64,000 nt of DNA, taken from positions 434,001 through 498,000 of the forward strand of contig NZ_CP157794.1 in the NCBI RefSeq assembly GCF_040111675.1, in the 5' to 3' direction. The notes below the pieces were generated by a model that ran no database searches, was not told where the DNA came from, and was given only the letters and a program-made list of their open reading frames with translations. This DNA comes from Salinarimonas sp. Lineage in GTDB: Bacteria; Pseudomonadota; Alphaproteobacteria; Rhizobiales; Beijerinckiaceae. A program made the position numbers and the translations under genes. Position 1 is the first letter of the stretch, and each line of letters opens with the position of its first letter. Of this stretch, positions 57,401 to 64,000 are shown piece after piece.

Positions 57401-59688
57401 GCGGCGGCGGGCTCCATCGACGGCCCGTGCCCGGCGACGCCGCCGGTCGGGACGATCCGCGCCTCGATGCCGCGCGCCGCGAGCGTTTCGCCGCGCGACG
57501 CGTGCGTTTCGCCGCGCGCCGCGAGCGTTTCGCAGAGCCCGCGCACGGCGGCGTGCGCGCCGGCCACGAGGCAGGCGCCGGGCGCGGTCTCGGCGGCGAG
57601 CCAGATCCGCCCCGCGGCGACGTCGTCGGGAGCGCAGGCGGCGAGGAGCGCCTCGGCCTCGCCGGCGTCGACGGAGAGCTGCGCCATCAGCCCCGGCGAG
57701 GGATGCGCCTCGAAGGCGGCGGCGCGGGCGACGGCGATGCGCGTCGCCTGCTCGAGATCGAGCGCGCCGGCGACGTGCGCGGCCGCGATCTCGCCGAGGC
57801 TCCAGCCGGCCACCGCCGCCGGGGCGAGCCCGAGCGCCCGCCAGGCGGCGGCGAGGCCCGCCTGCAGGGCGAAGCAGGCCATCACCACGGGCCCGGGCCG
57901 CGCCAGCGCGTCCGCGGCCTCCTCCTCCGTCAGCAGCGCGACGAGCGAGCGGCCGGCCACGGGCCCGCTCACCGCCTCGATCCGCGCGAGGGTCTCGGCG
58001 ACGCCGGGCAGGTCGACGAGGCCGCGGCCCATGCCGGGCGCCTGCCCGCCCTGGCCGGGGAAGATCCAGACGGGAGACGGGGCGTCCGGCGCCGCGCGGC
58101 CGCGGCGCGCGCGGATCGGCGTGGCCGCCCCCGTGCGCCGGGCCTCGAGCGCCTGCGCGGCGGCGTCGGCGTCCGGCGCGGCGAGGGCGAGGCGCTCGGG
58201 ATGGCGCGCGCGCCGGCGCGCGGCGCAGGCGGCGATCGCCGGGAAGGGGAGATCCCGCCCCGGGCCGCGCAGCCAGGCGGCGGTGCGCTCCGCCGCGGCC
58301 TCGAGGGCCTCCGGGCTGCGCGCGGAGAGGACGAGGAGGGCGGGGCCGTCGGCGGCCTTCGCCGCGGGCGACGCCGCATGCGGGGCCGGGCCGACGATCG
58401 CGTGCGCGTTGGTGCCGCCGATGCCGAAGGAGCTCAGACCGGCGAAGGGCTTGTCCTTCGGCCAGGGGCGGCTTCGGGTGTTGACGTAGAAGGGCGTCTC
58501 GGCGAAGGCGATCCGCGGGTTGGTTCGCTCGGCGTGCAGGCTCGGGGGCAGCACGCCGGCGTCGCGGGCGAGGGCGAGCTTGATCAGGCCCGCGATGCCG
58601 GCGGCGGTGTCGAGATGGCCGATATTGCCCTTCACCGAGCCGAGCGCCACGTTGCGCGCGCCGCCGGCCTCGGCATAGGCCCGCGTCAAGGCCGCGACCT
58701 CGATCGGGTCGCCGAGCGGCGTGCCGGTGCCGTGGCCCTCGACGAGGCCGATCCGCGCCGGCGCGACGCCGGCGGCGGCGAGGGCGGCGGCGATCGTGCG
58801 CGCCTGGCCGTCGACCCCGGGCGCCGTGAAGCCGGAGCGCGCCGCCCCGTCGTTGGCGACGCCCGTGCCCTTCACCACGGCGAGGATCGCGTCGCCCTCG
58901 GCGACGGCGTCGGACAGCCGGCGCAGGGCGACGAGCCCGCCGCCGGAGGTGAACACGGTCCCGCCGCCCTCCGCGGAATAGGGCCGGCAGACGCCGTCGC
59001 GCGATCCGTAGCCGCCTTCCTGCCAGCGATAGCCGAACCGGTGCGGCACCTGCACCGACACGCCCCCCGCGAGCGCGGCGTCGCACTCGCCGAGGAGCAG
59101 CGACTGGCAGGCGAGGTGCACCGCCACGAGCGCGCTCGAGCAGGCCGTCTGCACGGTGAGGCTCGGGCCGGTGAGGTGGAGCCGGTAGGAGATGCGCGTC
59201 GCGAGATAGTCGCGATCGGTGGCGATCATGCTCTCGACGTAGTCCGGCGTGCCGAACCAGCGCGCGTCGGCCTGCGCGACGTTGAAGAGCAGGTAGTTCG
59301 GGTTGCTGCAGCCGGCGAAGACGCCGACCGCCTGGCCCGCGCCGAACGGCAGCCCCGCGTCCTCCAGCGCCTCGACGGCGAGCTCCAGGGCGAGGCGGTG
59401 CTGCGGGTCCATGCGCTCCGCCTCGCGGGGCGTGAGCGCGAAGAAGCCGGCGTCGAACAGGTCGATGTGCTCGAGCGGCCCGCCGCGGGCGACATAGGCG
59501 GGATCGCCGCGGACGGCCGCGGGCACGCCGTCCGCGCGCAGCTCCGCCGGCGTGAGGTCGCGCAGGCCCGTCCCGCCCTCGAGCACGAGCCGGGCGTAGC
59601 GTTCCGGGTCGGGCGCGCCGGGGAAGCGGCAGGCGAGGCCGACGATGGCGATGTCGGCGCGCGGGTCGTGCAGATCCGGGTCAAGCAT
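54409..59688 (-). CDS. Type I polyketide synthase (PKS C: KS-AT-DH-KR-ACP)
   Basis: This is a one-module PKS of 1759 residues. The KS has Cys183, His319 and His358; its VQTACSSALVAVHLACQSLL and GYRWQEGGYGSRDG stretches are those of KS domains that accept a chain from an NRPS module. The AT has Ser630 with Trp in place of the usual His (GWSLGE) and VAGHG at the specificity site, and includes a near-perfect threefold 7-residue repeat at about residues 716-737. The DH keeps His961 and Asp1130. The KR has Lys and Ser but His1565 for Tyr. In the ACP, the Asp before the phosphopantetheine Ser1718 is Ser (NLSSMMALELR). Its ATG overlaps the NRPS stop by eight bases. Confidence 0.95.
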   Translation of the reverse strand: MLDPDLHDPRADIAIVGLACRFPGAPDPERYARLVLEGGTGLRDLTPAELRADGVPAAVRGDPAYVARGGPLEHIDLFDAGFFALTPREAERMDPQHRLALELAVEALEDAGLPFGAGQAVGVFAGCSNPNYLLFNVAQADARWFGTPDYVESMIATDRDYLATRISYRLHLTGPSLTVQTACSSALVAVHLACQSLLLGECDAALAGGVSVQVPHRFGYRWQEGGYGSRDGVCRPYSAEGGGTVFTSGGGLVALRRLSDAVAEGDAILAVVKGTGVANDGAARSGFTAPGVDGQARTIAAALAAAGVAPARIGLVEGHGTGTPLGDPIEVAALTRAYAEAGGARNVALGSVKGNIGHLDTAAGIAGLIKLALARDAGVLPPSLHAERTNPRIAFAETPFYVNTRSRPWPKDKPFAGLSSFGIGGTNAHAIVGPAPHAASPAAKAADGPALLVLSARSPEALEAAAERTAAWLRGPGRDLPFPAIAACAARRRARHPERLALAAPDADAAAQALEARRTGAATPIRARRGRAAPDAPSPVWIFPGQGGQAPGMGRGLVDLPGVAETLARIEAVSGPVAGRSLVALLTEEEAADALARPGPVVMACFALQAGLAAAWRALGLAPAAVAGWSLGEIAAAHVAGALDLEQATRIAVARAAAFEAHPSPGLMAQLSVDAGEAEALLAACAPDDVAAGRIWLAAETAPGACLVAGAHAAVRGLCETLAARGETHASRGETLAARGIEARIVPTGGVAGHGPSMEPAAAALEAALADLAPAPPRIPFHGAVEGRAGETRLDAGYWAQNMRRPVRLAPVLAGLVSAGHARFLDIAPRPASAGPLDAAARAAGAGVTVLPSAERDAGRLAFLDSLARLHVAGFEPDWRALHPGPVPALRLPAYPWQRARHWVERAPAAPIVAAPADGASGRDAAIARLLGRRLTSSLGDGTVYREGVFDPQADPILADHRVGGLVVLPGATICDMVLAAASELPEPIAGLADVVFEDAIVASPAAGVALQLALTPAPEGYSFRLARGGAPGDPSPVWRRAASGRVRVGRRTAPPAPPPPPLDLEDVVEADDLYPALARSGVAYGPAFRLIERVAVHGAGLEAQARASAEADARAGAPPGPAHAFPLLDAALQTLAADPAERTARMPTHIARLDLHAGAEAPPPLLAIAASRAREAPGRAAILRADGAPLLVLDGIEAAAVAGDAHDDGAWLHVPAWRALEAAAAPAVPEGVFALLGGPDALADALAARLAQAGARPVRIATPDDPADATAWRAALAPLGAEPAHCLDLAGPETDGASPGDAAAEACAALLARSALLRALAAHRAPVRLSAILPGATEASPVLAGPAPVAAALWGFYRTLAVEHPEIAPRCVDVDAQADAEAILAAVLRAEEPELAIRAGRLLAPRLEPAGRAPAAPARLRADGTWLVAGGTGALAPAVLRALAARGVRDVVVAARTPPRVPLAVAGARVAFHRLDLEDPASVHAAIAEIVRAHGPLRGVVHMAGRVRDGFADRLAAADVAAALAPKIAGALALDAATRGCDLDGFVLFSSAAALVGAPGQGAHAAANEALARLAAHRAARGLPARVVDWGPWADALPDPAQEAAHRAMGMDPIEAARGARLLAAPLDPGPTRLAVFRFDPARWRARFPSLALPPLLAAPAPAPAEAVAAPGLAGLDPAARARRVAEVVRAELGAILGRAPDTLDADAPFAEENLSSMMALELRSRLEAALGLVIPTTAIWRHPTLARLADALAGDAA

Positions 59689-62600
59689 CGCCTCTCCTCC
59701 CGTTGCGGTGCGCCAGCGCCTCCCGTCGGGTCGCCCCGCGCGCCGCGGCCCCGGCGCTCTCCCCGGCCTCCGGCGCGGCCGGCGCGCCGCCGAGATGCGC
59801 GACGAGGGCGGCGAGGCTCGGATGCGCGAAGAGGTCGGTCACGGGAAGCGGGTAGCCGGCTTCGAGGAGCCGGGCATGGATGCGCACGAGGTCGACGGAG
59901 GTCGCGCCGAGCTCGCGCAGGGGCCGCTCCGGCGGCGGGTCGGCGAGGCCGAGCACGTCGGCGACGGCCGCGCGGACGTCCGCCGCGACGGCGGCGGGCG
60001 CGGCGGCGCGCGGGGGCGCGCGCTCCGGCGGCGACCACGCGTCGGCGGCCGGCCGCTCGGCGCCGCCGCGGCTCTCCTCGGCGAGGCGCGCGAGGGCGGA
60101 GGCGTCCGGCTTGCCGTTGACGGTGAGGGGCAGGGTCGGCAGCGCGAGCAGGATCGCGGGGACGGCGTGCGGCGGCAGCGTCTCGGCCAGCTCCGCGCGC
60201 AGGGCGGCGAGGTCGAGGACGCCGGCCTCGAGGGCGGCGGCGCTGGCGGGCGCGGCCGGATCGGTCCCCAGCAGCAGGGCGTGCGCGAGAACGAGGCCGT
60301 CCGGCAGGGCGAGGCCCGAAGCGGCGAGGTCGAGCCCGCCCAGCGGGCACAGCGCGATTGCGGCCTCGGCGGCGGCCTGCGCCGCGAGCTGGCCCATGTA
60401 GCCGGCTTCGAGAAGCGCGAGATCGCGCCAGACGGCGCCGTAGGCGTCCTCCAGCGCGCCGCGATCGGCGGCGAGGATCAGCGTCGCGGCGGCGTCGGCG
60501 GCCAGCGACCGGTTGCGCTCCGCGTGGCCGGCGGGATCGAGGCGCGCCGGCCCGCCGAGGCGCGCCAGCCGGCCGGCGGCGCGATCGAGCCGGTAGAGCC
60601 CGGCGGCGAGGCCGGCGACGCGGTCCTCGCGGACATGGACGAGGGGGATCACCGCGTCGAGGCCGCCGGCCGAGGGATGCAGGTGGCCGGCGCCGCCGTC
60701 CCCGCAGGGCTCCTGCGCGCCGTCGGGCGCGGCGCGCGGGCGGAACGCGGAGAGGAGCCGGGCGAGCGCCGCCGCCGGGAGCGCGCGCCGGCCGAAGACG
60801 CGGGCGCTGCGGCGCACGCCGTCGCGGGGCGGCCCGGCCGGCCTCGGCACGGCGAGCGTCTCGCGCCGCGCCGCATCCGCGGCTGGCGTCACCGCCGCGG
60901 CGAGGACGCGGCCGCCGGCCTGCGTCTCGTGGGCGAAGGCGACCGCGGCGCCGACGCCCTCGCAGCGCCGCAGCGCCGCCTCGACGTCCCCGAGCGCCAG
61001 GCGATGGCCCGCGATCTTCACCTCGCGGTCGGCGCGGCCGAGGATCTCGACGAGCCCGCCGGGCCGGATGCGGCCGCGGTCGCCGGATCGGTAGAGCCGC
61101 TCGCCGCTCGCGGGATCGGCGACGAAGCGGGCGGCGTCCTGCGGCTCGGGATCGAGGTAGCCCGGCGAGAGCCCGACGCCGGCGATGCACAATTCGCCCG
61201 CGACCCAGTCCGGGCATTCGGACAGGTCCGCCCGGCGCACGGAATAGCGCGCGTTGCGCATGGGCCGGCCGTAGGGGACGCTCGGCCAGGCGGGGTCGAG
61301 CGGACCCTCGATCGGGTGGCAGACGTCCCACACGCAGGTCTCGGTGGGCCCGCCGAGGGAGACCACCCGCGCCTGCGGCGCCCGTCGGGCGAGCGCCTCC
61401 GGCAGCGAAAGCGGGATGAAGTCTCCCGACAGGAACACCCGGCGCAGGCCGGCGAGGGCTTCCGGCTCCGGCCGCGCCGCGAGCAGCATCTCCAGGAAGG
61501 CCGGCACGCTGTTCCAGACGCCGACGCCGTGGCGCGCCATCGCCTGCGCCCACGCGCGCGGATCGCCCGGCCCGGCCGCCGCGGCGGGCGGCAGGACGAG
61601 CGCGCCGCCGGCGATCGCCATCAGGCCGAACAGGTCGAAGACCGAGAGGTCGTGGTGGAGGGCGGTGAGGGCGAGGCCGCGATCAGAGGGGCCGAGCCCG
61701 AAGCGGGCGACCACCTCGTCCATGCGGTTGACCACCGCGGCGTGGCGGATCGGCACCGCCTTGGGCCGCCCGGTCGAGCCGGAGGTGAACAGGACGTAGG
61801 CGATCTCGCTGCGCGGGATCTCCGCGCGCGGCGGCGGCCCGGCGCCGTCCACCGGGCAGGCCGCGACCGTGGCGGGGAGCGTCGCCAACGGGGCCGCGGG
61901 ATCGACGATGGCGTGCCGGCAGCCGGCGCGGGCGAGCATCGCCGCCACGCGCGCGGCGGGGGCGGAGAGATCGCAGGCGCAATAGGGCGCGCCGGCGATC
62001 AGCGTGGCGAGGACGGCGACGATCTGGTCGCGGCCCCTCGGCAGGGCGATCGCCACGGGCGTCTCGGCGCCGATCCCCGCCTCCTGCAGCGCGCCCGCGA
62101 GCGCGCGGGCGCGATCGTGGAGCGCGGCGAAGGAGAGCGCGCCGTCGGCGTCGAGGAGCGCGGGCGCATCGCCGCGGCGGGCGGCGGTGCGCGCGAACAG
62201 CTCCTCGAGCCGCGCCCGCGGGAACGGGCCCGCGGTGTCGTCGAGCGCGCGGCGCGCCGCCCGCTGGTCGGGGGGGAGCGGCAGGGGCCCGCCCCGCTCC
62301 CAGGCGGCGTCCGCGCCGGCGAGGTCGCGCAGGAGGCGCTCCAGCGCGCCGAAGGCGGCCTCGATCACGCCATCGGGGAACGCGTCCTCGACCACGTCCC
62401 AGCTCAGGGCGAGCGCGCCCTCGACCTCGAGCGCCTGCTGATCGAGGAGCACCTGCGGCGTCTGCGTCACCTCGTGCACGAGGGCGCCGAGCGCCTCGAG
62501 CGCGCGATAGCCGGGCGTCCCGAGCGCGCTCGTGTAGACGAAGGGCGCGAGCGCCGTGTCCGTCCCGGCGAGGGCGGCGCGCTCGCGCAGCAGGGTCACG

Positions 62601-63703
62601 CCCGAGACGGCGCCGTCGGCGAGGCGCTCCCAGAGCCGGTCGCGGTGGCGCGTGGCCCGCGCGTGGAAGGCCACGTCTCCGCCCGTCTCGACGTCGAGCA
62701 GGGTGAAGGAGGTGAAGTCCCCGGCGACGCGGTCGATCTCGGGGTGAAGCGGCGGGCGGTTCTGGACCGTGACGTTGAGGAGGAAGCGCGGCGTCTCGCT
62801 CCAGGCGCCCAGCACGTCGGCATAGGCGGTCAGCAGCGCGTCCGAGGCGGTGAGGTCGCGCGCGGCGGCGCGGCTCTTGAAGGCGGCCCAGTCCGCCGGC
62901 GCGAGCCGCAGGGTCCTGCGCGCGAAGCGCATGGCGAGCGCCGTGTCCGGCGTCTTCCGGGGCAGGGCCGGCGGATCGGGCAGATCGGGCAGGCGCGCCC
63001 GCCAGGCGGCGAGGGCGCGGGCGTGCTCGGCCTCGCCGCGGCGCGCGTCGAGGGCGAGGGCGACGTCGCGATAGCCGAGCGTCGGCGGCGCCGGCAGCGC
63101 CTCGCCCCGATAGAGCGCCACCCAGTCCCGCGCGACGAGGGCGCTGCCCGCGAGGTCGAGATGGATCGCGTCCTCGCCGTAGAGGAGGCGGGTGGTGCGC
63201 GCGTCGAGCCGCACGGCGCGGATCTCGAAGAGCGGCCAGCGCGCGACGTCGTAGACGCGATGCGCCATCCCCTCGCGCAGGGCGGCGAGGCGGGCGGCGC
63301 GGGCGTCGGGCGCGGCGCCGCTCAGGTCCTCGACGGCGATCCGGTAGGTCGGCGCCGTGGGCATGATCCGCGCCGTCCCGTCCGGGAGGACGACGGCGCG
63401 CATCATGTCGTGGCGGGCGATCGCCGCGTTCCAGGCGGCCTCGAGCCGGGGCAGGTCGAGATCGCGGCAGTCGATCTCGAAATAGCCGTGGATGCCGACG
63501 CCGCCGAGGGGGAAGCCGGGGCGGCGGCCGAGCCAGTAGGCCTCCTGGATCTCGGTGAGCGGGAAGGGCGCGAACCGGTTCTGCGGATCGGGGACGATCG
63601 CGGGCGCGGGCCGCGCCCCGGCCTCGCGGTCGCGCGCGGCGAGGAGACGCTTGAGCAGCGCGCGGCGGTCCTCGGCGGTGGCGGGGGCGGCGAGGGGCGG
63701 CAT
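59681..63703 (-). CDS. Non-ribosomal peptide synthetase, Cy-A(Cys)-Ox-PCP
   Basis: This 1340-residue one-module NRPS is built to make a thiazole. The N-terminal domain is a heterocyclization domain: PLTEIQEAYWLGR and Asp178/Asp183 forming DxxxxD. The adenylation domain (A3 LFTSGSTGRPKA near 638, A10 Lys1198 in NGKPD) gives, by eye, the code D-L-F-N-F-S-L-V-W, close to the cysteine code D-L-Y-N-L-S-L-I-W. Between A8 and A10, residues about 963-1127 form a nitroreductase-like FMN oxidase (RSARVFGRRALP, HPSAGGLDAVIPLVHV, GLAAGLYRLD), as in EpoB of epothilone synthesis, which would oxidise thiazoline to thiazole. The PCP serine is Ser1269 (LGATSVD). It begins one base after the upstream PKS stop. 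Confidence 0.93.
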   Translation of the reverse strand: MPPLAAPATAEDRRALLKRLLAARDREAGARPAPAIVPDPQNRFAPFPLTEIQEAYWLGRRPGFPLGGVGIHGYFEIDCRDLDLPRLEAAWNAAIARHDMMRAVVLPDGTARIMPTAPTYRIAVEDLSGAAPDARAARLAALREGMAHRVYDVARWPLFEIRAVRLDARTTRLLYGEDAIHLDLAGSALVARDWVALYRGEALPAPPTLGYRDVALALDARRGEAEHARALAAWRARLPDLPDPPALPRKTPDTALAMRFARRTLRLAPADWAAFKSRAAARDLTASDALLTAYADVLGAWSETPRFLLNVTVQNRPPLHPEIDRVAGDFTSFTLLDVETGGDVAFHARATRHRDRLWERLADGAVSGVTLLRERAALAGTDTALAPFVYTSALGTPGYRALEALGALVHEVTQTPQVLLDQQALEVEGALALSWDVVEDAFPDGVIEAAFGALERLLRDLAGADAAWERGGPLPLPPDQRAARRALDDTAGPFPRARLEELFARTAARRGDAPALLDADGALSFAALHDRARALAGALQEAGIGAETPVAIALPRGRDQIVAVLATLIAGAPYCACDLSAPAARVAAMLARAGCRHAIVDPAAPLATLPATVAACPVDGAGPPPRAEIPRSEIAYVLFTSGSTGRPKAVPIRHAAVVNRMDEVVARFGLGPSDRGLALTALHHDLSVFDLFGLMAIAGGALVLPPAAAAGPGDPRAWAQAMARHGVGVWNSVPAFLEMLLAARPEPEALAGLRRVFLSGDFIPLSLPEALARRAPQARVVSLGGPTETCVWDVCHPIEGPLDPAWPSVPYGRPMRNARYSVRRADLSECPDWVAGELCIAGVGLSPGYLDPEPQDAARFVADPASGERLYRSGDRGRIRPGGLVEILGRADREVKIAGHRLALGDVEAALRRCEGVGAAVAFAHETQAGGRVLAAAVTPAADAARRETLAVPRPAGPPRDGVRRSARVFGRRALPAAALARLLSAFRPRAAPDGAQEPCGDGGAGHLHPSAGGLDAVIPLVHVREDRVAGLAAGLYRLDRAAGRLARLGGPARLDPAGHAERNRSLAADAAATLILAADRGALEDAYGAVWRDLALLEAGYMGQLAAQAAAEAAIALCPLGGLDLAASGLALPDGLVLAHALLLGTDPAAPASAAALEAGVLDLAALRAELAETLPPHAVPAILLALPTLPLTVNGKPDASALARLAEESRGGAERPAADAWSPPERAPPRAAAPAAVAADVRAAVADVLGLADPPPERPLRELGATSVDLVRIHARLLEAGYPLPVTDLFAHPSLAALVAHLGGAPAAPEAGESAGAAARGATRREALAHRNGRRGDA

Positions 63704-63704
63704 G

Positions 63705-64000
63705 TCACGTCTCCGCCGTCTCGGCGAGGACGGCGTCGAGGGCGCGCGCCACCTCCTCGTCGGTGAGCGCGTCGACGTCGCCCGGATCGGCCGGGGCCGT
63801 CTCGCCCGCCAGCGCCTGCGCGATGGCGGCGAGGCCGGGGGCGGCGATCAGCCGGCGCGGGGCGACGACGAGGCCGAGATCCTCGGCGAGCTCGTTGCGC
63901 AGCTCCAGCACGGCGAGCGAATCGAGGCCGAGCGCGGCGAGGGTTCGCTCGCGGGGGATCTCGGCGGGCGCGAGGCCGGTGCGCCGGGCGACCCGCGCGG
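63705..64000 (-). CDS. C-terminus of an upstream assembly-line protein (ACP), runs off window
   Basis: The last 97 codons of a gene continuing beyond 64000. They encode an acyl-carrier domain with the 4'-phosphopantetheine site GLDSLAVLELR followed by an acidic tail (DVDALTDEEVARALDAVL), which looks like a docking helix. The stop is one base before the NRPS start, so this protein very likely hands its chain to the NRPS module. Whether it is a PKS or an NRPS-type module cannot be seen; the LAVLELR sequence favours a PKS ACP. Confidence 0.9.
   Translation of the reverse strand, partial: ARVARRTGLAPAEIPRERTLAALGLDSLAVLELRNELAEDLGLVVAPRRLIAAPGLAAIAQALAGETAPADPGDVDALTDEEVARALDAVLAETAET

Noticed and set aside
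48794..60120. Long plus-strand open frames across PKS B, PKS C and the NRPS
   Set aside because: They are low-complexity Arg/Gly/Ala translations opposite clear, motif-rich minus-strand synthases.
48893..64000. Thioesterase or terminal reductase domain ending the assembly line
   Set aside because: No GxSxG hydrolase or NAD(P)H-binding release domain follows the ACP of PKS A, B or C or the PCP.

Overview
The window is one continuous, very GC-rich bacterial chromosome segment. The gene families (rsh beside rpoZ, a two-gene ETF operon, RibD reductase beside GTP cyclohydrolase II, and an operator-like palindrome of the kind scattered through Hyphomicrobiales genomes at 16463-16513) point to an alphaproteobacterium, probably order Hyphomicrobiales (Rhizobiales). 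Two BCCT-type compatible-solute transporters would suit a salt-exposed lifestyle. I cannot name the genus from sequence alone. No rRNA, tRNA or CRISPR array was seen, and no stretch longer than 300 bases lacks a gene.

Region 1 (1-22.5 kb) is mostly core or housekeeping. It holds a truncated BCCT transporter with a universal stress protein, the riboflavin genes ribA and a stand-alone RibD reductase domain facing away from each other, and cytochrome b561. Small DUF proteins, an isochorismatase-like hydrolase, KdsD, exonuclease III with a GNAT acetyltransferase, HolC and the (p)ppGpp enzyme Rsh follow. A short BLUF blue-light photoreceptor sits between rsh and rpoZ. Then come a K+/H+ antiporter, a coiled-coil lipoprotein, a GAF-GGDEF-EAL c-di-GMP enzyme and a secreted FG-GAP repeat protein overlapping a ROK repressor.

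Region 2 (22.5-41.3 kb) begins with a complete D-xylose uptake and catabolism operon, xylFHGBA, read away from the ROK regulator. A 197-bp nested palindromic element separates xylA from a di-heme cytochrome c peroxidase. An IS1182-type insertion sequence then sits exactly in a CTAG that carried the overlapping stop codons of two convergent genes, and its 4-bp duplication preserved both stops. After a second BCCT transporter comes the operon etfB-etfA-folD-glyA, then rlmJ, a BTAD (SARP-like) regulator and a few small conserved proteins.

Region 3 (41.5-64.0 kb, running off the right edge) is a hybrid polyketide/non-ribosomal-peptide cluster. On the plus strand is a PKS with a DUF2156 (MprF C-terminal, GNAT-like) domain between its AT and DH domains, translationally coupled to a class-V PLP enzyme that resembles cyst(e)ine C-S lyases. 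Converging on it from the right is a tightly overlapped minus-strand assembly line. It starts with the end of an unseen PKS module (terminal ACP) and continues with an NRPS module (heterocyclization, cysteine-type adenylation with an embedded FMN oxidase, PCP), PKS C (KS-AT-DH-KR-ACP) and PKS B (KS-AT-MT-KR-ACP). The predicted chemistry is a thiazole built from cysteine and extended by polyketide modules, as in the epothilone/myxothiazol type of pathway. The DUF2156 insert and the partner PLP enzyme are the most unusual parts. No thioesterase or phosphopantetheinyl transferase lies in the window.
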